64,000 bases of DNA from Larimichthys crocea (GCF_000972845.2 NC_040022.1:15839865-15903864); one strand, 5' to 3'. Counted from the stretch's first letter, positions 38,655 through 51,105 are shown. Notes: generated by a model not told the origin, from the sequence alone. A program made the numbers and translations.

Positions 38655-41600
38655 GGCTGGTGCACGCACTCCACAGGTAGACACAGGTACCCAATCCAAC
38701 ACTGAGCACATTCAGAGAGGACCAGTCCACTAGGTTGAGGTAGAAGTCATCCTGAAGCTCAGGAGCGTCAAGGACTTTGAAGGGAATTTTGGATATTTTG
38801 CGCGTAGGTTTCCTTGGCGACCGCAACAGTTTCTGGCTACAATTCACAACACAACACATTAAAGGAATATAATGCTATTTTTAAAAAAAATAGATAAAGT
38901 AACATTTGAGGAATGACAAGAAGAATATATTACCTGTTGCTACTGACAGGTGATAAAGAATATGGAGAGACAGTATTTCCATCCTCTTCTGGCAGAGCCC
39001 TCTTAGCACTTACAGAATACTACATAACACAAACAGATGATTAGTGATGCAGGAAAAACCCACCATAAAAAACAATTATGTTAAAAGTTGGGGCGGCGTT
39101 TAGCTCAGTTGGTGTAGCAGCCGCCTCATCTGCGAAGGCTCAGTATTTGCTATGGAAGCCCAGGGTCCCAATCTGACCTGTGGCTCTTTCCCACATGTCA
39201 TTCCCCATCTCCCTCTCCACATCCCTGTCACTCTTCAGCTGTCTATCAAAATAAGGATTCAAAAGGCCCAAAAAATAATCTTAAAAAAAAAAAAAAAAAA
39301 GAAAAAAGTTGTGACTGTTAACTGTCTTACACTAAAAAGGCTCCTCTTGGCAGGAGTGGACGGCTGCAGACGGCGGTCTTCTGACTGGGGGTCCTGGACT
39401 TTCTCGATGCCCGCTCCGAGCAGCTCGTTCTTCAGCAGAGCTGAATAAGCGAGGCCATCCGCTAAAGGCAGAGGAATAGACAGAGGGGAAATCAAGACCT
39501 GGCTGGTGAAATGATGAAGTTCAAACACTGTGGCCCCCTTTGCAATTTCTAATCTCTGGCTCACATCTGTAAAGATCAGGGGGAATTTTTCACTAAGCTT
39601 TGTTTAGTCTTTATCTCCAGTTTCCATGAGCCTGCCAAGGCTTAGTAAACAAGAGAAGGTCAAATTATCCAGTTTGACTGGCTCGGACAGATAACTGTGG
39701 AAACGAGCTGAAAAAGGGATAAAGCTCACACTGAATGTACAGCTAGAACAGGGAGAAACATGATAATCACAGTATAACAGTATAGTTTCTTAGGACTTAG
39801 GACAGCTAATTCAGAATGCTGCTGCACGTGTCCTGACAGGAACCAAGATCAGAGATCACATCTCTCCCATTTTGGCTTCCTTGCACTGGCTACCTATTAA
39901 ATATAGAATATAATTTAAAATTCTTCTCCTTACTTACAAAGCTCTTCATGGTCAGGCACCATCATATCTAAAAGAGCTCATAGTACGTTACTACCCCTCT
40001 AGAACACTGTGCTCTCAGGATGCTGGGTTCCTTGTGGTTCTTATAGTTTCCAAAAGTAGATTGGGAGTTTTCAGCTATCAAGCTCCTCTTCTGTGGAACA
40101 AACTACCATTCTGGGTTTGGGAGGCAGACACGGTCAACACCTTTAAGAGTAGACTTAAGACACTCTGTCTCTGTCTGTCTCTTCCAGGGTTATGCCTAGT
40201 CAGGCATGGTATTGGTTGAAGATGCAGTCACATCTCCCTTTACTGAACTCTCACTCTCACTCTCTGTGTAAACATACATGTCTCATGGATCGTGGCTGCT
40301 GCTGTGGTCCTGCATGACGTCCACTACATATATTACTATGGTCATTATTGCTACCATATCTCCATCACAGTTTATAGTTAGTTCATGATTTGCAGCTGCT
40401 GTGCATCTGTGTCTCTCTATCTCCATCACAGGTTCCACTGGTACTATAATCATTTTATCATTCATTGTAATTCATTGTCATTTTATCATTCATTGTAATT
40501 GTACAATATGTTTGTGTTGATTTGTTCTGTACATGTGACATCTATTGCACGTCTGTCCGTCCTGGGAGAGGGATCTCTCCTCTGTGGCTCTTCCTGAGGT
40601 TTCTTCCACATTTTTTTTTCCTGTTAAAGGGTTTTTGTGGGCAAGTCTTTCCTAACTCGAACCGAGGGTCTAAGGACAGAGGGTGTCACTCCCTGTACAG
40701 ATTGTAAAGCCCTCAGAGGCCAAATGTACTTTGTGACTTTGGGCTATACAAATAAAATTAAATTTGATTTGATAACTCATGGTACGTCACTATCATGATG
40801 AATACTTTATGATAACTAAGGTGATCCTGTATACACAACATATTGCAAGACAAGCAGAGTATGAAACTGAGGCAGAAATCTACACGTAAAAAAAATAAAG
40901 AAAATAGTTCACATTTCAAAATAATCACTTCGTACAGACTTAAACATATCTATCTCATGTATTTAAATATACATATTAGAAAATGTATTATTTCTCACAC
41001 CTCGAGTCTCCCAGTACAAAGGTGGATTGATTACCTTTGTTGCTGTCTGTTGTGCCATCTTTGGTTTTCCTGTTTTGATTGTGCGACTTTTCAATTTCCT
41101 GTTAATAAAATAAATAAATGATCATTCTCAACTGAATCTTTAAACTTGTTGTGTACAAGTTTTATAGACAAATGAGAAAACAGAGCAGGGAAAAATGCTA
41201 ATAGATAATATGTTTCCATATTAGCCATAATCAACACTTTGATCTTGAGAACACTGTTCTTTTGACAGGACGGACAGTGAAGTCCTGGGTGTTTTACAGC
41301 AGACTCACATTGATGCGGTGGAAGTTGACACTCCAGTTGGCTCCAGCCCGGGAGGGAATAAAACGATCACCATGCTTGCTAGGAGAGGACAGGGGGGAGC
41401 TGGTGGGTGTCAGAGCTCGCACTGCTCCTACAGCTTTCTGCACAAGAGAGGAGAGGAGACAGCATTTTCTGACTGGAGGCCAAACACATACAGGCCTTGG
41501 ACAGTGATTTGAAAACTTGGTAACAAAACAGGAAAATAATTTATGAGGCAGATGGTGCGTTTGTTTGAGGTGTTAACACCAGAAGGCTATATTCACAAAA

Positions 41601-41968
41601 CCACAGTCATTTGGCCGGTGAGGTCTTGTTATCACTTGACACTAGTGACACAGTCAAAGGAAAGAGACGGGCCTGTTAAACCGTTAATTCTTCCTATTCA
41701 CACATTGAGAGTAACACCCTCTACGCCCGTCTTAAGTCGTTCGCTAGTTAACACTCACCTCTGGGGAGGGGCTCAGGGATCATCATGCAATGGACAAGAC
41801 AATGATCCGATAATTGAAGTCATACTAGTCAACAGTGTAAGCCATAATGGCAAGACATAAGAGACAAAAAGAACGTGTGTGTGTGTATTCATTACTCACT
41901 ATGGGGCTTGCATTCTCATTTTGGATGTTGATCTGCCTGAGCAGCCTGCACTCATAGTCCTGATCCAT
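36484..41968 (-). CDS. fzr1: Fizzy-related protein 1 (Cdh1), APC/C co-activator
   Basis: Thirteen coding exons on the minus strand join without phase error to 496 residues: 41968-41900, 41437-41309, 41098-41035, 39461-39331, 39019-38934, 38836-38653, 38457-38392, 38103-38001, 37912-37728, 37606-37373, 37196-37092, 36700-36608 and 36525-36484. The protein starts [13 protein letters not shown] and carries the C-box DRFIPSR at 47-53. A basic linker precedes [20 protein letters not shown], then seven WD40 blades run from about residue 185 to 480, with a C-terminal Ile-Arg tail (LFTRIR). Cdh1 recruits D-box and KEN substrates to the anaphase-promoting complex in late mitosis and G1. Length and sequence are close to human FZR1 (493/496). 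The last junction encodes STK-ESVSV, the shorter form without VKW. A zebrafish-type a/b copy assignment cannot be made here. Confidence 0.97.
38626..38652. repeat. (AC)n microsatellite forming an fzr1 splice donor
   Basis: On the fzr1 strand the exon ending CCAG (38653) is followed directly by GTGTGTGTG..., so the donor is the first unit of the array. No space separates exon and repeat. Confidence 0.9.
39091..39303 (+). mobile_element. tRNA-derived SINE in an fzr1 intron (antisense to the gene)
   Basis: The head has an A-box-like TTTAGCTCAGTTGGTGTAGC and a B-box-like GGTCCCAATCTGACC. A conserved body (GTGGCTCTTTCCCACATGTC and CTGTCACTCTTCAGCTGTC) leads to an A-rich tail. It is flanked by AAAAGTTG at 39083-39090 and 39304-39311, a target duplication. 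A 5'-truncated copy of the same body is at 63.74-63.86 kb. The tRNA-like part is not expected to be a functional tRNA gene. Confidence 0.85.
39795..40770 (+). mobile_element. 5'-truncated L2-type non-LTR retrotransposon (ORF2 end and 3' UTR)
   Basis: The translated start matches the end of the LINE-2-type reverse transcriptase [59 protein letters not shown], and after a frame disturbance [19 protein letters not shown] and [10 protein letters not shown] long 3' UTR follows, ending in GGGCTATACAAATAAAATTA, the usual fish L2 tail. It lies in an fzr1 intron in antisense orientation. Only the last part of the element is present and the ORF has breaks, so it is inactive. Confidence 0.85.
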
Positions 41969-43130
41969 GATGCCTGAAAACAGGATAAGACTGTTTAACA
42001 CAAACATATACACAATTTTCTGATTCCACGTTTGCACAGGTTACAAATATGACTTACTGAGACACAGATGTCTGACAGTAATGTGCAAAGTATACAATTC
42101 TGTCATTAACAAACATATGCACTAATAAGATTGCCTTGTAGCACCGCACAGATCTCTGATTATAATCAATTAATCTAATTTTTATTTTATTTTTAAATTA
42201 TCGGCTAGTTGTTTAATCTGTAAAATGTAATAAAATGGTGAAAACACCCACTTCAAACTGAAGATATGTTAAACTCTTAAGAAGGTAGCACAGAGAAAAG
42301 CAGTTCACGTTTACGAAGCTTAAACCTGCAAATGTTTCGCTTAATAAATCACTTTGCAACTAAATTCAATGTCAAAGCATTGCTATTGATTTTCTGTAAA
42401 TCAGTCCACTGATTGATGAATTGTTTACTGCAGTGTATATTTATACACCGTGTTAAATGCCAACACCGCTGACAAGCTGAGACAATGAATATCACACTAA
42501 TCACAAGACGTTCATGTGATATCGACGTGTTGTGTCTCATTATTGGTTATCAGGTGAACAACATATTTAACTTGGCGATAATAAAAAAAAGGTTTATTTT
42601 ACATTGTCACATTTAGGAAGAATTTCTAGTTGTTTTTTTTGGACAAATCTTGACATCGTAATTGTTTTGAGGTGATAAATTGGCTAGGCAATAAAATATC
42701 TTCCAGTTTATGCCATGAGACATCATCACAAATACAAATCAAACACTAGTTAAGTCAATATTCTCACTCACAGCAGCTGACTCGGTGAATCTGTTCATGG
42801 ATGGTGACATTAGTTACAGTGCATATGATCAGCTGCGGGTGGGCTAACAACAACACTTACATTACCTTTGTGAAAACTCAAAAACATATGACTCTAAAGC
42901 AACCTGACTGCACTTATACAACTAAGTACAGACCCTCTTAGTCGTGGCGGTGATCGCTGAGGTGTAATCGGAAGACTAACACCACCACAAACCAATTAAT
43001 TCAATCACAGAGCGATGCTAACGCTGACGCTAGCTCAGCTGGCTTACCTAACGTAAGATGCGCTAGCTGTCCAATGCTAACGCGTTAGCAACATTGTTTG
43101 TTCACAATCTCCACCTGTATTAACACCTAC

Positions 43131-43310
43131 CGTGCCCCGATAAACTCTTCCCGTTGCGCGCCGTTGAATTATTCGTCCCAGCGGCGTCAATTCCAGTCGC
43201 AGTGTTGTTGTTTTTGTGCGTTTTATTGTGAAAAACCGGAGCATCTAAGACACAGACTGTTTTTCTTTCTGCCGACCGTTCAATTTGGGCTCGCTAAGCA
43301 TCACGGGTAA
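43131..43310 (-). promoter_or_regulatory. fzr1 promoter and non-coding first exon
   Basis: The region is locally CpG-rich and includes a strong donor on the minus strand (GGCACG then gtaggt, exon end 43131). The coding start is in the next exon (acceptor just upstream of 41968). The 5' boundary of the exon is not determinable; about 43.25-43.31 kb is likely. A perfect CRE lies just upstream. Confidence 0.5.
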
Positions 43311-43314
43311 GGCG

Positions 43315-43322
43315 TGACGTCA
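43315..43322. promoter_or_regulatory. Perfect CRE palindrome near the fzr1 start
   Basis: TGACGTCA is the consensus site for CREB/ATF factors. It sits in CpG-containing DNA immediately upstream of the proposed first exon, where such sites are commonly functional. Confidence 0.5.
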
Positions 43323-43363
43323 CTGTTTTTGAATCACACATTTGGCGTTGCTAGGGAAACGTG

Positions 43364-43404
<41 letters not shown>
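43364..43404. repeat. (AC)n microsatellite upstream of fzr1
   Basis: About 20 AC units, starting some 40 bases upstream of the CRE relative to fzr1 transcription. Confidence 0.93.
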
Positions 43405-43406
<2 letters not shown>

Positions 43407-43861
43407 TGCCTCTTCGGTTAGACGGCCGCCCACACATCTTCTGATGATACATGCGAAGAAGACACATTATTAATATGACAGCTGAAACGACAGTGACAGG
43501 AGTCTGAGTCACAGAAAACATCTGAAAAGAAAATATATATTTATAAATATAAAAACTGGTCAGGAAGGACAGCTCGGTCCTGGACTGCCCCCTAGACTCC
43601 ATAGTGGAAGTGGGGGAGAACATGAACATCTATTTATCCTATACATAAAATCAAAATGTTTGTATGATAGATGCTTGATATATTATGATGAAGATGTTTA
43701 ATTTATTTTCCCTCCTACTTGGAGGGGCTACAGGTATAAAGGGGCTGCCTGGGCCCTAGTGAAGAGTGTCTGGGGTGGTTATGGTGGAGAGAAATTAGAG
43801 ATTAGAGATTGCATTGTTTTTCCTCGAGTTTAAGATATTGACAAACTCCTTTTTTTCACAT

Positions 43862-44128
43862 TTTTGGGGTTGACCACGCAAAGCGCTTTTACACTACATA
43901 TCTCATTCACCCATTTATGGCATTGCCTGCTATGCAAGGTGCCAGGATTAGGAGCTAATCATAGTGTGATACATTCACACAGAATGCACATGCTTTCAGA
44001 AGCAATTTGTGGTGTAGTATTTTGCCCAAGGACACTTGGACATGCAGACTGGAGGAGCCGGGGATCGAACAATGGACCATCTGATTAGTGAACAACCCGC
44101 TCTAACCCCTCAGCCACAGCCAACCGTG
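43862..44128 (-). mobile_element. tRNA-derived SINE, minus strand
   Basis: Reading the minus strand from about 44128, an A-box-like TGTGGCTGAGGGGTTAGAGC and a B-box-like TTGTTCGATCCCCGG are followed by CATGTCCAAGTGTCCTTGGG and a body ending TGTAAAAGCGCTTTGCGTGG. This order is typical of an abundant percomorph SINE. A short related fragment (GAAGTGTCCTTGAGCAAG) lies near 11.6 kb. Confidence 0.7.
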
Positions 44129-44447
44129 AGACTGCAAAATTTTCAAGGAGGTCAAAATAGAACCTGTGACATATATACATGTAGAAACAAAATATAGTTA
44201 TTAGTCACCTCATTATGAATTGAAGACATATTTTCAAATTTCGTTACTTACGGTATTCTTTTTTTTTAATTTACTAATTTTTATTATTGTTTTACCAGAT
44301 GTGTATGCTTTTCATAATAAACTAGATACAGCTGAGATATTACTCTGGTATTAAATCTATTATTTACAAGCATGTTAAGTTACAACAAAACACATCTCTA
44401 GTTAACAGACGACACACTTCATGAATTTAAAGTATCTTCCAAATGTC

Positions 44448-44453
44448 TTTATT
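44448..44453 (-). terminator. Candidate polyadenylation signal of plekhj1
   Basis: TTTATT on the plus strand reads AATAAA on the minus strand. It is about 1.16 kb after the plekhj1 stop and no other gene intervenes, so 44.43-45.61 kb is probably its 3' UTR. Confidence 0.4.
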
Positions 44454-45613
44454 AGTAAAAAAAAAATAAAGAGAGAGAAAGAAAGAGAGATGCCAGTGAA
44501 ACAAATATAATCTAACAAGATGTAAAAACAGACTGAACACATTTCATGTGCAAAAGTTTAAAAATAAAGTCACATTCAATGACATCATGTTTGCGGTTAT
44601 AGACTCCCAACTGCTAAAATAAACATTTTAACAAACAGCAATGCCACATAGTAAAATGTGGTTGGGAAACTTTCAACTAAATATCAGCCCCAACTCTGTT
44701 GTAGCTAAACTGATGAAGAAGTTGGTGTGACAATTAAAAAGTCATGTCAAACGCCGGGTATTCAAACATGGTCCAACAGCTTACCTAAAGGAATCTGATT
44801 CAAAGTGCCACAGAAAGGGTACAGTAGGTTCAAGTACATATTATAAATTCTAATATAAACAACCCTCAACACCCAGTAATGTGCAAAAGTATAGATTTTT
44901 AAAACTAAAACGTCTAAATAGGTTAGATGATGAATACATATTAAGATAGCTAAACATTTACTTTCACATAAGCAAAAATGGAGTGGCTCAACTCAGCAGA
45001 TCAAAAGGGCCCATGCAGTTCAAATCAGGACAGCAAACACTGCCAAAGGTTTTCTGAATTAGACAGTGTATCTAATAATCACAAGCTTCTTTAAACTGTG
45101 TGATTAACATTAGTTTACGTCAAATGTTCATATGTCATGGATTGATTCTAGCCCTAAAAGAAAGTCACAGCCACAGCTCTACAGCACGAGTACAATCAGA
45201 GGCTCTAAAAATCACATTGTCTAACATAACAGTATGTCAAGCAGAGAACATAAAACATGTTTTGGACAAACAATTAACCAAGGCAAAGAAGATAAATGAT
45301 ACAGATAATTACATGTAAAATCCCCTAAGCTGAAAACAATGTTGAGCCTCCCACAGCTCTATGTTACCGGCAATAACTGAGAATAAACTAATGAATTGTC
45401 ACTTTGCATGACCTCAGACAACCCATTATAAAATCTACATCAGAACATCTCCATACGTCTGGAGCTATATCAGTACAATCAAAGCAGTGAAGATCTAAAA
45501 GGCTTGTGTACTTTATGGTAATGCCATAGTTTTCAAGCTAGTGAGGAGTGAATGTTGGAATGGCAGGTTAACCTAAAATGAAGATAAAGTACATCTGGAC
45601 ACAGGATCCTGGT

Positions 45614-48600
45614 CTACAAGGAGGAGGTTTCTCTAGCCATGAGTTGCAGGCCATTGTTGACCTGGAAGCGAGTTTCATCTGATATACCGTATTGCTCCAA
45701 AGGGTCCTGTGGAGAGAGCAGATGATGAGTAAAAAAGAAAAACTGTAAGAGTACATTCAGAGAGGTTCTAGTGCTGCGGTGAAAACGCAGGTTTTTCCAT
45801 ACATTTGAGTGGGGCTAGTGTGTTTTGGCTGCTGCGATGTATGCCAAAAAATGCAACAACTTGTGGCAAAGAAGTTGAGCTGGATCCAAGACACAGCCTG
45901 ACGTTACATCACAGTTACAATCAGACTGACAAACCTCCACAATCAGCCTGAAACTGAGGTTATCCAGGTGGAGTTCATAAACTGAACTCTGACACTCTAC
46001 CTGTTGTGTTCTAGCTTTGTTTATTTCATGTACCCAGATTCTAAATCTGTGTCTAGCTCACAATTTGTTACAATAGTATGTTTTCTTTGGTTTGTGTCCG
46101 ATGGTTTGAAAGAGAAAGAGGGAGACAGAAAGCATTGGTTGAGAGACATAGACAGTGAATGAGAGTGAGGGAGCGCTGGCATCGAGAAAGCCGGTTAATC
46201 AGTGAAATAAAAAGTTATTTCCTGGTTGTCTAACAGCGGTTGTGTTCAGCACACACCCAGCAGCCTCCCCTCTCCCACCTCACCACCACACGTCGCCGCA
46301 GTGCCTGATCCTGTCTGAATGTACCGTAAGAAAACAAAAACTCAGTGTACAAATCCTCTGTTATTGAAGCAGAATCAATATTATATTAAATGGTAAGCTC
46401 ACCAAAATCACAGAAAGACACAAACAAACAAAAAACACATTTTACGCCTTGAGATGTCTAGTCGGGGAGATTGTTTGTGTTAGATTTAGTGAGACTTTGA
46501 GATCTTTCAGACTTCTGCCTCCACTAACAGATTACATTACTAACAATTACATTTGCTACTTGAAAAAGCATATTTTATTCACACTCTGGGCTATTAACAG
46601 TTTTCATTGAGAATTATTTTCAGGGTCTTTCTAACCAAATCTCTTACTACCCATCTATTTTCTGCTCATATTAATGGTACTGTGCATTTCAGGGGGTGGA
46701 ACATGGCACAAATACACTTCACACTTAAATTCTTCTCAGTATATTTGATAGAAGCATCATCAGTGTGTTATATAGTGTATTAAAATGTTGCTGTGAAGAG
46801 TCTCACCTTGCCAGTAAGCCTGTGGATTTCAGTTCGATAGAATATCAGATTCTTCCTCATGAATTCGTAACTGCAAGAGACGAGATGACAAATTCATTTG
46901 ACATTCGAGGGTAAACAGTGTTCAAACAGTTACAGTAAGGATTGGGGCTTTGCTGCTCGGCTTGTATTGATGAACTCAGATCGGTACTTTAAACCAAATC
47001 ATTCCAGCTTTATGGGTCTTATACTATCTTAAAAGGTTCAGAGTGTAGGATTTAGTCGCAGTAAGTTTGCATATTGCAAACAACTGCCTACACCTCCCTT
47101 CACCCTCCCTTTCCATATGTGTAAGAGAACCTATGGTGGCAACGCAAAACACTCTATCTAGAGCCAGTGCCAGAGTGTTGGTTTGTCTGTTTTGGGCTAC
47201 TGTATAACTTGGTGGTGAAACATGGCAGAGTCCATGGAAGAGGACAGACTCCTTCTGTAGATATAAAAGGCTCACTCTAAGGTCACAAAAACATCCATGC
47301 ATGCATCCATTTTATGTAATCGCTTATCCTCGTCAGGATGGACACCCTAGACAAAGTCACCAGTTCATCACAGGGCACCAAGAGACAACCATCTACACAT
47401 TCACAGGTAAGATCATCTTGCTGTGAGGTGACAGTGCTAATCACTGCACCACTGTGTCGCCCCAAAAACACAATTCTTATTTCCAGGTAATTATACAACA
47501 ATGAAAACATAAATCTTATAAAATGGACCTTCAATACAGAACACCTTATCTAGAGAATAAAGTTCAACCCAGCAAGCACACAAGCAGCTCTGGCTGTGTG
47601 TTGGCCTGTCAGCCACATCAGCCCAGCTCATATTCTGTCAGTACAGTAGCATCATCAGAATAATGAACACAAATAAGAAGCTGGAGCACAAGATCATCCC
47701 CTGTTTGCGAGAGAGCATCATAGTTTTTCCAGTAAACTTTAACACGAGACGCAGTCAAGCAGTGACGGCTCAGTTGGAAACTGTTCAACACGAGACACAA
47801 TGTGAACATTGTGTCTCTGAAAACAGCCCCATCATTCATTTGTGGCGATTTCCCCCATGTGAGTCTATTACTGGAAGCTAAAACACACTGAGATGTAAGC
47901 TATTCAAATCTCACTGCACATTACGACCAGCTGAAACCACAACCAACACCAGAGAAACATTTATCGCTGCAGATAAGTAACAGTGTTAAGTTATACAGAA
48001 CACAGTTAGTTCATTCATATGAACATAACTTTGTAATTAAGTCGGAACAAAACGGACATAGTGCTCAATTACCATAGGCATAAAGTGTTTGAATATTTAA
48101 AGGTTTACATAAAAAATATGCTTAGTTTAGTGTTTAGTTTCAGAGGTACAGTGTATATGATACCAAATATATGCAAAACTGTATCACACTGTACATTTCT
48201 GTGTATCATTACACCTAAAGGTGCAACTAATGACTATTTTTTTAGCTATAATTTTGATTTGACACATGATTCAGTCCTCATATTTTCCAAAATGCTGACA
48301 AATCACAAGCAATCAAAGCCCAAAGCCCAAACTGCACTGTGTTATCAGTTAATTTTAAGTCAAATTGTTAGCAAAAAAGTCTGCCAGGTCACCAAACATA
48401 TGATGGTCGCGTCTGTTTCCTAAGATGTTAAACAGTCGGTCCTACCTGGCCTTGATAATGGCGTCTATCCACTCTCCACACTGCTCCTCAGAGTCACACT
48501 CAAACAGATACTTCCTCTCTGCTTCATCCAGAAATGCTGCAAAGAGAAACACATACAATTATTCAGAGACACATGATGCAAATGCAAAAAGTTTTGCTGC

Positions 48601-49136
48601 TCGGTGACATATTAACAAAAGAAACCAGTCAGCGACATGTGACATGTGAGAAAGTTCATGTGCCTCAGGGTCCTGCAGCTCACCAATAGAGAAAGTCTGG
48701 CTGTCCTCCCTCTCCACCCTGCACTGCTCCAGCAGCAGAGCTCCAATTGGCTGACAGATAAATAACGACTTCATTAATTTAATTTGTGGTTGTCATTAAC
48801 ATTATCAGGTAAAAGACAATGGATACATGACAATATAAAAAAGGTGTTGACTCAACTGACCTCCTCCTCATCGGTCCGGAAGTAAAAGAGGAAGTTAACG
48901 ACGAGTTTCACTAGCCTCTTCTTTACAACTGCATGAAAACAAAAGGGAACTGAGATGACACAGACAGCTGATGTGTGGTATCTCCAATGGTCGCTAATCC
49001 TACTCAAATAAAAGTAGCAGTAGGTGAAATAAACCGTGTTACCATCTCCTTTCTTTGGTCCTCTCATCCCCAGCTCGGCTGCCTTCTCTGAGGGCTGTCG
49101 GCTCAGGGAGACCAGCTCCTTCTCGTTGAAACGCAT
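45614..49136 (-). CDS. plekhj1: Pleckstrin homology domain-containing family J member 1
   Basis: Six coding exons, 49136-49043, 48928-48861, 48750-48684, 48536-48446, 46870-46807 and 45706-45614, close in phase to 158 residues. The start is MRFNEKELVSLSRQP, matching the human protein (MRYNEKEL). An in-frame ATG three codons upstream (49145) would add MTV. One PH domain covers about residues 20-135, with strands KRLVKLVVNFLFYFRTDEEE, PIGALLLEQCRVERED and RKYLFECDSEEQCGEWIDAI. The C-terminal helix contains YEFMRKNLIFYRTEIHRLTGKDPLEQYG. Human PLEKHJ1 has 149 residues, and the extra length here is at the C-terminus (ARETSSL). The molecular role of the family is little known; PH domains commonly bind phosphoinositides or proteins. 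It is divergent to sf3a2, as in human. Confidence 0.95.
47031..47531 (+). mobile_element. Dispersed MITE-like repeat in a plekhj1 intron, split by a second insertion
   Basis: It starts AAAGGTTCAGAGTGTAGG and ends AAAATGGACCTT. It contains ACTCCTTCTGTAGATATAAA and the CACAAAAACA...TTTCCAGGTAATTATA join seen uninterrupted in the 60.9 kb copy. The interruption between these blocks is the element at 47294-47462. Confidence 0.65.
47294..47462 (+). mobile_element. Short element nested in the MITE, with 8-bp target duplication
   Basis: It runs from TCCATGCATGCATCCATTTT through CTTATCCTCGTCAGGATGG to ACTGCACCACTGTGTCGCCC. It resembles the two ends of a very common fish repeat with its middle deleted. 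CAAAAACA flanks it at 47286-47293 and 47463-47470. An 8-bp duplication is typical of hAT-like transposition, but the class is not certain. Confidence 0.65.
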
Positions 49137-49559
49137 CACGGTCACTGACGCAGTAAAACACAGGTTAGAGACAGTCCGCGGGGATACTTTGGGCTAAGGT
49201 CGAGCCATCCCCACGACCGAGGAAGACCTAATAATAACAGAGCTGAGGCGTCAAAGAGTCAAAGAAGCAGTGACAGACAGGTCTGTCCGTCCACTGAACG
49301 CTAAGCTTGCCGTCTGGTGTCGAAATGTGACGGGGTGTGTTTGGTCATTTCTGCGGTCAAGCTAATAACAAGCGGTGTCAGACTTCTTCTCCTTCATGCC
49401 ACACCACCGGACACTGACACACACATACACACACACATACACACACATACACACTCCTCTGGGTTGGCAGGCGGAGACACTCCTCACTAGTTATAGTACG
49501 GTAGTCGACGAGGGTAAAACTGAGCGGACAGTGAGTCATGAACCGGACATACTTTCACA

Positions 49560-49731
49560 ATTCAAGGATTCAAGGATTCAAGGAGTTTTATTTGTCATTA
49601 CAACACATGTAAACATGGGATGAAACGAAATTGGTTTCCCCTGGTCCTGGAGCAGTCCAATATCCAAATATAAAATAAAATGTAAAATAAAATAATAAAA
49701 AAAAAAAAAAAAGTATAATATCTAGATATAC

Positions 49732-49765
<34 letters not shown>

Positions 49766-49800
49766 ATATATATATATAGAAAAAAAAATATGCAGAATGC
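49560..49800 (-). repeat. Retroelement tail plus A-rich and (AT)n tract
   Basis: Three tandem TTCAAGGA units followed by GTTTTATTTGTCATTACAAC resemble, in reverse complement, the end of a fish non-LTR element. An A-run (49689-49711) and two TA-dinucleotide runs (49733-49779) follow. No gene is present. Confidence 0.5.
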
Positions 49801-49939
49801 ACAATGCAGCCCGTGTTGGGAGCAAGTGAGCTTCATATGTTCATCTGTGTATAATTCAAACCAAATGGACACCATGGAACATAGAGATTATAACAAATTG
49901 GAAATTCTTATTAATTTGGTGTGAAACTGAATAAATAGT

Positions 49940-50420
49940 CTTTGAGCACTGACAGTATAAAGAATGGACAGCGTATGCGTGACATCACCCATAAACGCAC
50001 AATATGCCATATTGGCACACCCTGTCCCTAATCTAAAAAACTGGCAAAGATTTGGATCATGAGACAGGCTGAATAACACCCAGTTGGTCAAACAAGCCAT
50101 CTGTAACAGCAACCACCTGTCAACCAAAGCGGCCACACTGTTAATTATGCATAACTTTAAGCCTTGATATAATTTAAACGGGTGACTTTAAAAAAAAAGT
50201 CCACAGTACAGTTGTCATAAACCAACACCGTTTTTTGTACACCAGGCTGTAAACATGTTTTATTTCTGCTGTAAAGTTGGACATTTCAACATGGAGGCTT
50301 ATGGAGGATGACCGGTTCTGTAGCCAGATTCAAGTGGTCGCTCGAGGAATTGCAGTTTTTGGCACTACTGCATTGACAAGCGGCAACCTACCAGCCACAG
50401 AGGTTGCCGCTTGTCTTTGA
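49940..50420 (+). mobile_element. DNA-transposon-like repeat fragment
   Basis: Blocks such as GTGACATCACCCATAAACG, GGCTGTAAACATGTTTTATT, GGACATTTCAACATGGAGGC and CAGAGGTTGCCGCTTGTC recur, in part, at 61.46-61.60 kb (GGACATTTTAATATGGGGGC to GGAGGTTGCCGCTTG). Two diverged copies in one window show it is interspersed. No transposase frame remains. Confidence 0.5.
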
Positions 50421-51037
50421 ATTGTTTTGTTCTTGGCAAAAAAAGGTCACACAGTTGGGTACAGATTGAGAGACAAAGGGTTACACATGAGCAAAGTATT
50501 TATCAGACAGTTGCCCAGTTGCCCACATTCTGCTTCTACAGGAGACAGACCAGTTTAAACATGATATATGCCTGTTATCATAGTGCAAGGTCACCAGGAG
50601 TTGTCTGCAACATCCTGCTACGCTAGTCACAAGGTAGAAAAACAGGAGGCGACTATGAGAGAGAAAAACAGCTTATATAGCAAGTTCAGCACTTCAGCTG
50701 TGCTCGTATATACTTTTGGGTAGTTTCATTGATAACAAAACATATCTTATAAGCTTCAGTTGTTTTGTATGAATACATTTTATTTAGAAGGTAATAACTA
50801 AAGCTGTAACGTAGTGGGGAAGAAGTAGAAAGTGGCATGAAATGTACCTGCAAGTTTTTTGTACCCTTTTGTACCCTCTAGTAAATATACTTAGTTAACA
50901 CATTATCTACCTATATATCTTGTGTTTTTTGAGTGTACTTTTCCCATTCTGTGTTTTATTATTATTTTTATTTTTTCTACCTCAGTATTTTATTCTATTG
51001 TATTCAAATATTTGTTGTTGTTTTGTAATAAAAAGTC

Positions 51038-51043
51038 TGTCTG

Positions 51044-51105
<62 letters not shown>

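Noticed and set aside
39091..39165. tRNA gene suggested by A and B boxes
   Set aside because: No full cloverleaf, an A-rich tail, target duplications and a second copy at 63.7 kb show it is a SINE head.
40034..40219. 61-residue open frame
   Set aside because: It is the broken ORF2 end of an L2-type retrotransposon, not a host gene.
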